Of a DNA stretch of 64,000 nt, positions 50,606 to 61,870 are shown piece by piece. The notes below the pieces were generated by a model. It was given only the letters and a program-made list of their open reading frames with translations. It made no database searches and had not been told where the DNA came from. Source of the DNA: Embiotoca jacksoni (lineage: Eukaryota > Chordata > Actinopteri > Embiotocidae). The position numbers and the translations under genes were made by a program. The DNA is taken from assembly GCA_022577435.1 (NCBI GenBank), contig JAKOON010000012.1:14220585-14284584 (forward strand), in the 5' to 3' direction. Every line of letters begins with the position of its first letter. Positions within the stretch are counted from its first letter, which is position 1.

Positions 50606-53140
50606 CCTTTCCACCTTTTCTCCCTTCAAGGGGAAGTTCACTGATCGATTAACAAACCAGCTCAGTCAGTCAGTTAAAGAGCATTAAAACTATTGTCTCT
50701 TTATATATACATATTATAAACCAGTTAGAAAGTGTTTTGGCCTTTTAAGTGCTAAAGCTCAGATAGACCAACTACACGTATACCTTAATGTGAGATATTA
50801 CTGTAAATAACTGTTGAAAGGTAGAAACCCAGATGAAGCTGTCTTGATAGAACCTCCTGTTGTTTTGTTGGTTAAATATGAAACATATGTTGCTCTTATT
50901 TAGCCAAAATGTGGTCATTAATAATTATAGTTTTGGTCCAAATCCAGTGACAGAAGGATCGCCATCAGTGAACCTTTACACAACTTTATTTTTTTATCTC
51001 AAATATTTTTGAGCATACTGAAACGATTAATTCATTTCCCTAATTCCTAGGTCTTTTTTTTAACAATTGGAAAAACACTTTTAACCAAACACAGACATAT
51101 TTCATATACTACTCAAGACTTTTCCCAGTGTCAGAAAACATTTTAATATGAGGTCGCGTTACTTTTACCTTGCCAAGGTCAGGTCTTTCCTGGATATTAT
51201 GTGTGGTCACGACATAAATCTTTGAGAAAGCCGAAGAGCTGTAATGCCACGTGAGGTCCAAAATATATCAGATATCTGATCAGTATGCAGATAGGCTGCG
51301 CAGACAGACAGATGAAAAGCAGCCAAACGTTTGCGCATAATTGTTTGAGTAGAGTTGTGAGAGAGAACTATAAATCCTTGAGTTATTACAACACAGGATG
51401 ATGAAGCCACAGGGAAAACAGATTTTCCTCTTTTTGTGCACCTGTCAGTCTCACAGAAGATTTGACACGTGTTGAGAAAGTTTAGGTAAATGGTAATATT
51501 ACAGTAACAGATAAAGCTTTGAAGGACCAGAAACAGCCAAGAAACTACTTCATAATATTTGAGAGGAATTAAATTAATTACATTTTAGAATTGAGTTTTA
51601 CCTTAAATCACACGGTCATGAAGCCTAACAAGCATCAGCTGCTGAAAGATACATACATACAAGATACAGAGACATAATGGCTAAAAGCTCATTTTTTGAA
51701 TTTAATGCACGATGCTCTTGTAAAATGTAAGGACACCGAAGAGAGGTCGTTACTCAGGTGGTGCAGGGTTAGTTACAAGAAAAGGATAGAAAGAGGACAG
51801 TAGTTCCCCTGAATGTCCTGAGCTGATGTTCTAACCTCAATGTTTTCCAGCCGTGCAAAGCGAGGCAGAGATATCTTGATGTTTCCACTCTCAGGAAAAT
51901 CCTATCTGTCTGTATTTAAGTATGTGTGTGTGCACATAGCCTACATACTGGTCATTTTTTTCTCGTTTTCATGACCCTCTCCGTGTAAATCTGTTTTCAT
52001 CCCAATTGCTCATCATCCTCTCTCCTCCTTTTGTCTCTTTCAAGGAGAATTCCTGTTTCTGCTTCAGGAGAATAAACCCAATGTCATAATTTTTTACCGA
52101 AGCCCCTATTTTCTCAGTTTTTTTCAATCCGCAAACAAAACACGAAGTAAAAACAGATGTAGTGGTTTGTTTTAGACATGCAAAGCAGCTGAAACCAACC
52201 CGAAGGAGTGGGTGTGATATCCCATGAATCTCCGGGGCCATGCACATTCTTTTGGCCGAGCCCAGATACCAACACTCACCTTCAATTAAGCTCTCTGACT
52301 AAGTGCAACTCCACTGTAAACACATTGTTTCTTTTTCCCCCAGATAAGACAAACATAAGGCAGGCTATTATGCGGTCTTTTGTGCCACTGAGGATTGTGT
52401 GAATCATTGTCCTTTTAGTTTACAGCATAAAGAGACAAGTAAATGCAATAACATAGACTAAAGAGTAAAATGATATGTGTAGAAGAAATGTAAAATAATT
52501 GGCAACAGCTGTCAGAGCTTTTAGTCGGTATCCAACCAACTGACCTGATCTGACTGTTGTCAGACTATTGAATAGGCGGTTCCCAATATATGGACTAATA
52601 GAGGGGCTACTAACCCTACTGGGCAAATTGTACCTACAGATCAGCTAGAAGGTTACATTAAATGCAACCTCTATGACTGCAGGGATTATTACAGGTGCAA
52701 AGGAGGAAGTCAGGTGATGTAGTGTAAAGTATGATAGAGTCTGCATAAGGAAGAGGTTGAGGGTGGTTGAATGGATCAAATGCAGAACTTCCACTCATCA
52801 GGCTGCTTTTTGTGTTCTGTGTGAAAACAAGGGTCAACCTTGTTACGTTTTTAAGTTAGCTGACGTTTTAAGTCACGTAACATGTAAATAATGTATTTTA
52901 ATCCAAACCGATGTTTTTCTGAAGCAAGTGCTTTTGGTACATATAACCAAACTGTAACTATGTCACAACACAAGTTCATTATTCTTACTGTAAAGATGAA
53001 GGTCTGGTATGCCTCGCTGCTACCATCCAACAGTCATATATGTCACTGATAACAGCTGCAATAAGACTGTACAATAACTCACCTCTGGCAAAATCCATCA
53101 CACAATAATAACACCGTTGTCTGTTATTTTCTTGTTTGTT
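50606..53140. other. Non-coding stretch
   Basis: No gene, RNA or recognised repeat seen. Confidence 0.5.
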
Positions 53141-53352
53141 TAAATATATATATAAAAAAATTGCACTATTGTTTAGTTAGTTTTAATTTAATTTAATTAT
53201 TATATTTTATTTTATTCTATTTATTGTATATACTGTGCATTTTTATATTTAATATTTTTTACTGTTATTTTTATTGCTTTCCTGTATCTATAAATGCTGC
53301 TGTAGCGAGAAAAAAATTCCCCTTGGGGATTAATAAAGTAACTATCTATCTA
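53141..53352 (+). repeat. AT-rich retroelement-like 3' tail
   Basis: A T/A-rich stretch ends in CTGCTGTAGCGAG, ATTCCCCTTGGGGATTAATA and AAGTAACTATCTATCTAG. The motif TTCCCC..GGGGAT.AATAAAGTA followed by ATCT repeats is a frequent 3' terminus of teleost non-LTR elements. The body upstream is not recognisable. Confidence 0.5.
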
Positions 53353-56300
53353 GCCTCCTGAACCTACTTATCAATTATGCCGATACTAGTCCATATATTT
53401 AGGGACGAATGTGTGATGATAAGCGTGTGTCCAATAGTCTGAGAAAAGTCAAACCAGGTGACCAACCTGCCTTTTCAGCTCAACCACAAGCACCCCAGCA
53501 ACCATTAGCATTTATGGCAAGACCATCGCTGCTAACTTTGGAGGAGGTGCTTGTATTAACCTGGCAGTTGATTCACGTGACTGAATCTGTGTTAACAAAA
53601 CCTACTATGGGAAATTACAATCTTCAGTTCAAAACTTCTGCAGGAAATTTTCAAAGGTATTAGATTAGTTTTTCTATCACTAAATTTAAAAGCAAAAACA
53701 TACAAGTGTTTAATGGTGAATGGTATGAAGTGACAGTTAACCCTTCAAAAACTTGACATGCTTGCTAAATTATTTAATCTTGTTTTAAATTAACTTGTTT
53801 TAATTGTTGTATCAGAGAACCTAAAAAACAATATTTTCTATGATGAGGAATGATGGAATAAACACCTCTTTAAAAAAAAGAAAGAAAAACCTGGTTGTCA
53901 TTTTGGCCAAGTGACACTAAGCAGACTGTTATAGTAACACAACATAGGCGGAAGAGTTTAGGTAGCGATGACAGTTACGTTTGGTGTTGTTGTATCACAC
54001 TGGCAGAAATCTCTGAGTCATCAACCGTAGAAAAATAATTATTTACAAAAGTCTGTTCCACTGCAGGTCCACTTTTACTTTGTATGCACCAGAGGGGGAA
54101 AACCTGTGTCAGAAACTGCTCCCTGCATACACCTAAAATAACCAGCAAAAAGCTTTTGGAAACAATAACGGATGTTTGCTCAATTTACCTGTTGCCTAAA
54201 TGTTTTAATCAGCCCTTGCATGTTTGGCCTATTCAGAACAAATCCTGCATTATTACTGCAGACATGTCATGTATTACTGCCAATTTTTACAAAATAAATT
54301 TTTCGAATCATTATGGCCCTGAATTATCTTTTTTCAAAAACAGTGTCTTCTCAGAATATAACATACAAACACACAAATAACCACACATCGATAAACAGTT
54401 ACATTAATGCAGTATGGAGTTACCATTAGGTCGTCCTTACACTGCATGACACAATGCCATGCTGTGTAAAACTGCTGGTAAAATGGGAAGTAAAAGCCCA
54501 AAGTGCAAAATTAAGATTGATGCTCTGCCAGGTAAAATCCAAACCTATCAATCACAGTTTAATTCTTGTTTAGTTTGAGACTTTCTCTTTCCCTCTCTAT
54601 AAGATAAAGACTCCGGGATGACACGTCGAGTTTAGGCCACTAACAAGCCAGGAATGTTGGGAAGAAACTATTTGCTTCACTGAGTGCAATACAATAAACC
54701 AGATGGAAACTTAACTGGACTTTGGACAACAAAGTGAAAACATACACTTGTATTATCCTTTTGCAATACTGAGTGATGAGTTTCAAATAATAATGTTTAC
54801 TTGATCAAAGATTGGTGTAAATCACCTATCCATAACTTTTTCTAATATTAGCGACAATCAATTTCATGTTGCAAATCTTACATTTGATACCATCAAATTC
54901 AAGTTATTCTTGCTTCTTCAAACACAACACGTCATATCTCTGTGATGTATCTGTGACTGCCCATGCTAACACTGGATATCATGTTTAAAGTTCAGACAAA
55001 GTGATTGAATGCTGAATAAACTTCAAAAACCCACATTTAGGCAGCAACATTTGTCTTGTAACCCCTTTCCTATCAAAACCCAAAGCAAGAAAGACAGAAA
55101 TCAAGCAAAAAGCACGTGCGTGCAACTGAAATGTTTTGTAATCTGTCCAATTTCTACAGCTGTTTCCATAACCCTTTGACTGCGGAGCCGCTGAGATCTG
55201 CTAAACTTTATGAAAAAAATTAATAAATTGTCAATGCATCGTACAATAAAACATAAAATCCAAAAACCAAAATAATGACTGATAGGGGTTTTTCAGAAGC
55301 AGTGCTAAACGTGGGTCTTCTGGCTGATCGATACTACACTGAGCTAGACGAAGTGAGGAAGTTGTCATCTGGATCCAATGAGCTGCTGAGAGAAAGTCTG
55401 CTTGTTGAACTTGTTGAAGGGGCTCCCTGACAGAGTTACACAAACTAAATTCTGTCTTTCCCCTGTTCTTTGTTCTCCATCTCGCTTTCATTTACCTTCT
55501 CATGCTTTCAGGTTCTTTCAGTTCTGTTGTCCTCATGCTCCCACTCCCTCTCCTTCCTGTTTTCTGCTTCAATCGATCTTCCACTTAGCATGGAAAATGT
55601 GGTTCCAATCAGACACTTTACTGAGCCAATCTTTCTTGGCCAGACACCTCCGAAAACACCTAACACTTAGACTGAACTACTTTTCCAACCCTGCCTTTAC
55701 ATATCAAAGGTCCACGTTAATATCAAATTACAGGTATACTGTTATCTTTTTCAAAGGTGGTAGTTGTGTCCTTGAGACATGTTTGTTTCTCTTTTTCAGC
55801 CAGGATCGAAGGCAAGTGGCTCTCATTACTCCTCACTTCCAGGGGAATATTGACGGTAATAAATTGCAATTCAAATGTTTTATTCAACAAACTTTACCCC
55901 AAAATAGTATTGGGGGAACTTGTTTTGGTAAAACATTTGTACGTGAGTCCTTGCCTTTAACTGGTTAAATCCCTGCAAAAGACAATAAAGGACCAAGCAG
56001 GCCTGCCTCATTGCACGAACCAAATCTTAATCAAACCTTGCCGTTTCTGTAGATTGCTAGCTGTTGTTGTTTCCTCAGATTTCGAAAACAGTATCACATA
56101 TAATTGAAGGGAAATAAAATTGGGAAAACAAAGTGTCACAGCATTACTTTAATCGCTAACCCCGGAAACCGATGTTTGTGTTTGTGAAAAAGTAAAAGTC
56201 ACTGTGGATTTTCCGGTAACGTAAGTACGATACTTGTGTAACATAACATATTTAACCGCTAAGTAATTTATGTGATGTTACTTACTTAAAATGACTTATT

Positions 56301-57791
56301 TGAACACAAACAATGATCGATCCTAAACCGAGGCACATGATTTCTGGTGCCTAAACTTGAGGCACTTGGTAAACGGCAGTATTTGATGCCTTGGGATGAG
56401 AGAAGTTTGGTCAGACTGGAGCAAAGTTAGCGAAAAACTTGATAACATTTTTGAGCCATTATAAATAAAACTCTTTGTGGCCCATTTTCAGGGTGAACAA
56501 ATGAGCTTGGAGCTGAAAGAAATGCTAAAAGACAACCAGAGTTGGTTTTAGTCTTTTCATGGGGTTTTAATAATATAAAAAATACACCGTCCCTTAGCTT
56601 GGAATATTGTACATTTTAAAAAGAAAGAACTAGTATAACTTTGTTGAAATAAAGTTCTTGGCATACCTAAACTGTCCTACTGAGTGAAAAAACTTGAGAG
56701 TCATACTTTGGGGGTTTTACATAACTGGGGTGGCGCACCACAACTAATTTCCAGTAATTCTCATTCTGACATTCCCTTTAAATGTCAGGCACTAATAAAG
56801 CCTTCATTTTACTCCCTGCTGTCACTTTCACAAAATGGAAAAACAAAACAAAAAATTTAAAACATTCACTATCACAGCCATAAAAAAGACAAAAAGGCCA
56901 AAAAAAAGCAACACTGACAAAAACCAAAGCCACACATGAGACCTATTAGGAAAGAAAAAAAAAAGTTTTACACTTGACATTACCGCTGCTGCTGTTGTGA
57001 GCACAACCCGTTGCTGGGGACAACATGATCCAATGTTTTTTCACTGTCTGTGAGATGATTCTCATGGTGTCGTCCTTACGAAGAGAGGCAGAGATCAGTG
57101 TGAGCTCTATGAAATGTTTTCTGCTAGAAATCACAGTATGTGTGTGTGTGTGTTTCAATAACACAGTGGGTTAGTGGTCGGGTTGTATCATGTAAGGCCC
57201 GCCTAACAATAAACTCACTGTTTTAATCTTGCTTTCCAACATCCTTATGAGAAGGGCAGTTTTTCTCCCCCATAGTGTGCTCTGTCATCACCTCATCCAC
57301 GCTGGCTTAATTGGAAAAAAATTCCACTATAGGCAGCAATTTTCCCAAAGTCTTGGAGAGGAAAAACAAAACATTTTACTGAGCAAACAAGCCAAAACAT
57401 AGAAAAAAAAACTCGATGTCCAGAATCTAGGACTAATAAATCATCCAGAAGGCCTCAATACCTTTTTCGCTGTCAGTGTGGTCAGGAGTCAATTTATTGG
57501 TTGGTCCTTACTTAAACCCTGAAAATACTAGGTTTATTCCCGTGGCCTGGCATTCAACCCTGCAAATCTGTTTTCTCTTTCCTCCCCTTTCCTTCCATAT
57601 ATTTCAGCAGATATTATTGGATTTATTCTGCTGTTGGTCGGCTAGTGTGGGAGATAGACAGTGTCCATGCATGTGTGTGTGTGTTAAATTTTGGCCTCGA
57701 TACTCACATTAAGAGAGGTTTTCTTATCTGCTTCGGTTCATGGGTGAAAGTGTCTGCAAGGTGAAGGTGGTTGCATCAAGGAGGATAACTG

Positions 57792-57792
<1 letters not shown>
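53353..57792. other. Non-coding stretch
   Basis: The longest open frame (55402-55968, 188 codons) has no domain, signal peptide or coding composition and fits chance expectation for this length. No other gene evidence. Confidence 0.5.

Positions 57793-57825
<33 letters not shown>
57793..57825 (+). repeat. (TG)n microsatellite
   Basis: About 16 TG units. Confidence 0.93.
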
Positions 57826-57827
<2 letters not shown>

Positions 57828-58142
57828 GGGGGACCTTTAGGGAGAAGCATTGGAAACTCAATCATGCTGAAAGAGCAAATAATCTTCACCTTGGTTTGGC
57901 CAGATGAAGGCTTCATATGAACACACTGTAATTAATGACAGACATCTTGGGTATTCTCCTTCCCATTTGATCTCCATGTCTGTCTGGGGCAGCCATGTTG
58001 CTGTTTTTGCAAGCTCTTATGTCTATCTGTCTGTCTGTGCAAGCCTCAGCACCCTTGTTTAGACCTAATCTGTCTGTCTGTCAGTGCCTGGTAATTGGAG
58101 CTGTTTAGGGGGTCATCCAGCCCAGGTGGGCGGGCTGGGGGA

Positions 58143-58166
58143 GTGTGTGTGTGTGTGTGTGTGTGT
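58143..58166 (+). repeat. Short (GT)n microsatellite
   Basis: About 12 GT units beside a GC-rich stretch (58118-58141). Confidence 0.9.
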
Positions 58167-58609
58167 TTTTGTCTAGGTATGTGTTCATGTGTGCACTCAG
58201 GGATAGGAATGTGTGTCGGAGCAGGAACCGCTGCTTCCCACGGCCGTGCCACCCGTGAGCTGTGCATGACAGGCATACTGAAGGGTACACGTCATATTGA
58301 AGAATCCTACAGGTGCACTTGAAACGTAACCCCATTGTTCAGGTATAGGCTAGATTCCTGCAGCAAATCACATTTCTCCTTCATAGTTGCTGACATAAAT
58401 TTTCTCAGAGATTCTTTTGAATAACTTTTTTTTTTTTTTTACCTTTTTAGGGTAATGGAGAACAAATATCAAAATGCATCATGTGCAAATTGTTAAGTGA
58501 ATCTGATGTTGTTCTATCAAGATGTAGGCAATTACAAATATTTTAGTTTGCTTGCAGTCCGATACATCTATTTGTCACTCCAGATTAAAACTTTCAAACA
58601 GGATCAAGG

Positions 58610-58676
58610 GGTGTTACACTCAATAGAGCATGTCAGATTTATCGTGACGGAAATTTGAGGGTTCAATATCAACACT
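58610..58676 (+). pseudogene. tRNA-like remnant
   Basis: Possible cloverleaf: acceptor arms GGTGTTA (58610) and CAACACT (58670) pair at six of seven positions counting a G-T wobble. A reduced D-arm (CTCAATAGAG), an anticodon-like stem GTCA/TGAC and a degraded B box (GGTTCAATATC) lie between. The D-loop is too short and the anticodon loop too long, so at best it is a dead tRNA or SINE head. Confidence 0.3.
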
Positions 58677-59183
58677 GTTAGCCATCTTTCTTTGCTTGTT
58701 TTTGTCTAAAAAAAAACCTGTGCTGTGTTGAAACCATTGATGGAAATGCTTGATATTATTGTGCACACATGTAGTTGGTTGTAGGAAAGTATTGTATGCC
58801 TCAGTTGAATCTAATTATATTGATAGGGTGCATACATATTCCAGAGGAGTGTGCACCAAGGAAGTAACACACTCGTTTGAAACTAAGTCAAAGATTCTGG
58901 AAATCTGCAACAGACTGGAAGAAAAAGAAGAAAATTATTTCCATAGACTGAAACATGATCTATGGAACTCTGTGTTGTACTACTTCATGACTATATGTAT
59001 CAAAACAATATTTTATATCAGCTGTAGGTGTGTTTTAATTACTGATAAACCCTGCAAATAAAAAATAGAAGAAAAGTGTTCATTATTACGATTTTCAATT
59101 TTACATGTACATTTTAAATGACTAATTTCCTCTGCTTTCTTAATATACATGTTGCACCAGGTCAACATGTCAACAGCAATGTT
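58677..59183. other. Non-coding stretch
   Basis: AT-rich, nothing recognised; the 103-codon frame at 58750-59061 has no coding features. Confidence 0.5.
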
Positions 59184-59411
59184 TTAACCCCTGTGTTGTC
59201 CTTGGGTCAAAATGACCCGCAGCTGTGTTCAACCAAGTTCTATTTTATTTTCAATTTTTTTGGGGGATCATTGGTGACAAGGAGGCTGTGAGGGTTTCTT
59301 TAAAGAATGATGACCAATGATCCCAAAAAAATATAAAAATATAGAAATAAAATAGAACTTGGTTGAACACAGCTGTGGGTCATTTTGACCTGAGGACAAC
59401 ACGAGGGTTAA
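59184..59411. mobile_element. TTAA-flanked palindromic MITE (piggyBac-like)
   Basis: TTAA occurs at both ends (59184-59187 and 59408-59411), matching the piggyBac target-site duplication. The termini are CCCCTGTGTTGTCCT and, as reverse complement, CCCTCGTGTTGTCCT. The arms remain complementary for about 90 bp (GGTCAAAATGACCC, CAGCTGTGTTCAACCAAG, GGGATCATTGGT) around a short central loop near 59275-59310. With no coding capacity and a length of about 220 bp, it is non-autonomous. The sequence also resembles fish hairpin repeats that carry TGACCC palindromes. Confidence 0.85.
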
Positions 59412-61365
59412 TAACCCTGTATGCAAGTCAAGGCAGTCGTCAGAAGTTCAAGTATGTTTACTTTGCTCCCCTGTTGAACACACGACAAAATCCCTCTGTT
59501 GTGTGACAGTTATCTTTGGTGTTAGGATGAGAAAGTTGGGAGTTTACAGAGCCAATTTGAGACAATGGCGGTTTGTTGTTCTGGTGTCTCTCTGTCCCTC
59601 TGTCTGTGTGAGCGAGGTCGAACTGCGGGGTCAGGCGAAGCCACCCATACTCTGCTGGAAAGAAATGATCATTTATCACCTGGTGATTCACAGGGATACG
59701 GTTACCAGAGCAAAGGGAGAGCAACTCAAAGGGATGGAGGGACAAAGATGGAAGGAGTATTTCAAGAATTCTAAAACCATATAAAATACCGGATGTCATT
59801 ATGCTTTTGTTTCTCAGCGCTATTTACACACACCGATGTCAGTATGACAAACAAGTGATGAAGCTATATGAACAAATGAGGCACTGTATTGTGCCTCTAC
59901 AACATTCCTGGTGAGTTAGCTCACCTTCCACAGGTGCACTGACACCAAACTGATGCAGGTGACAGATAGCAGGTTTCTTTGACATAATTCCAGTCACATA
60001 TAGAGTATGCTTCTTAATTTAAGGGCATTTCAGGCAGAAACCCAAGCTACAGTCGCCAGCAACACATTAACTGAAATTAACAATGTCAGTGTTGTAAAGC
60101 AGTCATTTCCACTGAATCCATCTCTGGGAATAAATGTCAGATGTGCATGCTCTGCAGACTGGAACACTTTAAGACCTCAGCTTCAGAACCAGGAAATTCC
60201 ACAAACTTCCACTTGTCTGAATTTCCATTTCATGTAGTGTTAGCCTTGTAGCCTGTTGGGGAGTTAAACTGGGTGTGTTGTACCATGTAACAGGCGCAGC
60301 ACACTCTGCTGCAGCTTGGAAGAGCTCATGGCAACAAAACAATAAAGCAAAAATTAATAACAGCTCCCAGGAAAAAGTCAGCATAGAAATAATGTTGGAC
60401 AGAAGCCGGTGCATCTACTTCAGCAGCAATGACAGGACCTCTTAATTGGTAACAGGTAACATCTGTTCATGAGGAAATCAGGATCAAACATTAGGCCAGC
60501 TTACTCATGTCCTCCAAGCTGCTTCCCTCTGTGTGTGTGTGCGTGTTTGTGTGTCACAAAGCCAAGTGGAAGGACTGTGAATGTGAGGGTTTGTGTCAAA
60601 TTCAGAGGGGACCTAACGGTGTGTTTGTGCCTGTGAGACAGAGAGAAAGAAAGAAAAGTCATGTGTGCATCCATTCATACACACATACTACTGTGTGTCT
60701 TCCTCCGTGTGTGTCGGGTTGTCCTCTGAAGTACCCTGCTGACAGTAACCAAATCCCCGTCAATGTGTCTAGCCAATAGACAGATCAGTGAAGGCTGCAT
60801 GTCAGGAGCAGTGACCCTGGTGCTTTAGCTGTGCATCCACCATGGAGACTGGAGTTCAATGACAGCGGTGGGGGATTGAAGACTGGTGTGGGGGGATTGT
60901 TGGTAAAGATGAAAGCAAGTGTATCAAGGTGAAAAACAGCTCTTACCAGAACAGACAACTGGTAAGCATCCTCATACTAAAGCAGTGGTGTAAACTATAG
61001 ACACCAAAACAAGATGAATTCCTCTGCCAGACTTCAAAACCAGTGGACATGTTTTACTGCTGCGGATCCACTTATATCTCAACAAACATTTACTGTATCA
61101 AACACAAATGTGGTTAACTAGAGTGTTTGGGTCAAACCACTGTCAGATTCACCAACTGAGGAAGCATCTATCACACATTGCTGTCTATCAACAAATCAAA
61201 CAAACCTATTCATTGCAGAGGGAAAAGCAATTGTAACCATCTGCAGGACCAAGGTTAAATCTCTTCATACAGTGTGCTAGTAATTCCTACAGAGCATCCT
61301 TTCATAAAACATGACCATATAGGTCATCTGTGCCATAGACATCTTTGTTTGTAAACGTAGACATA
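59412..61365. other. Mostly non-coding; possible LINE remnant at about 60000-60240
   Basis: A plus-strand frame at 60007-60237 ends with CACSADWNTLRPQLQ, reminiscent of the C-terminal line (SA-x-WN-x-L) of L2/CR1-type ORF2 proteins. The match is short. The rest shows no gene. Confidence 0.35.
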
Positions 61366-61870
61366 GCGCTGGGTCTGAAAAGTGAATCCAATGTGGAAGT
61401 GCCCTAATTTGCAATACCACCAAGGGCCACCAGGGGGTAGCTCCTGAGACTACCATTCATTTTTTGTCATGAAATACAAAGTCAACAGATTTTTTTTCCA
61501 TGTCAATATGGTGCCGTTTGATAAATTTCCTCCTCCTTATTAGTGTTCTGGTGGTACATCTGAAAATAATCCCATAATTGGGTTGAGCAGTTAGCAGTTA
61601 GCTAAATTTCACTAGCAGTTTTGTTTGAAATGAATAAATTACCACAAATTTCCGTACATCTGTACCTTCATATTTTTCTCAGATTTTCGATAATTTTGGT
61701 GGTCACTTGATGTTTCATCTCGCACCATCATCAGGTTAAATGTTTTCACTGCCCAGGCACCACATTATCATGCTGATGTTAGCATGTAGCTCACAGCACC
61801 ATGGTGCAGCCTCACAGACCATGGCTGTAGACTGGTGTCTTGTTTTATAATACCAGTGTAGGCAGGGGTT
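61366..61870 (+). repeat. Fragments of teleost interspersed repeats
   Basis: The motifs CTGGGTCTGAAAAGTGAATC, GGCCACCAGGGGGTAGCTCC, GCTGATGTTAGCATGTAGCT, CAGCCTCACAGACC and CATGGCTGTAGACTG recur widely in percomorph intergenic DNA. They may belong to two nested or abutting elements. Class not assigned. Confidence 0.5.

Noticed and set aside
55402..55968. Longest desert frame, 188 codons
   Set aside because: No domain, low-complexity Ser/Phe/Leu content, and about one such frame is expected by chance in 64 kb of six-frame sequence.
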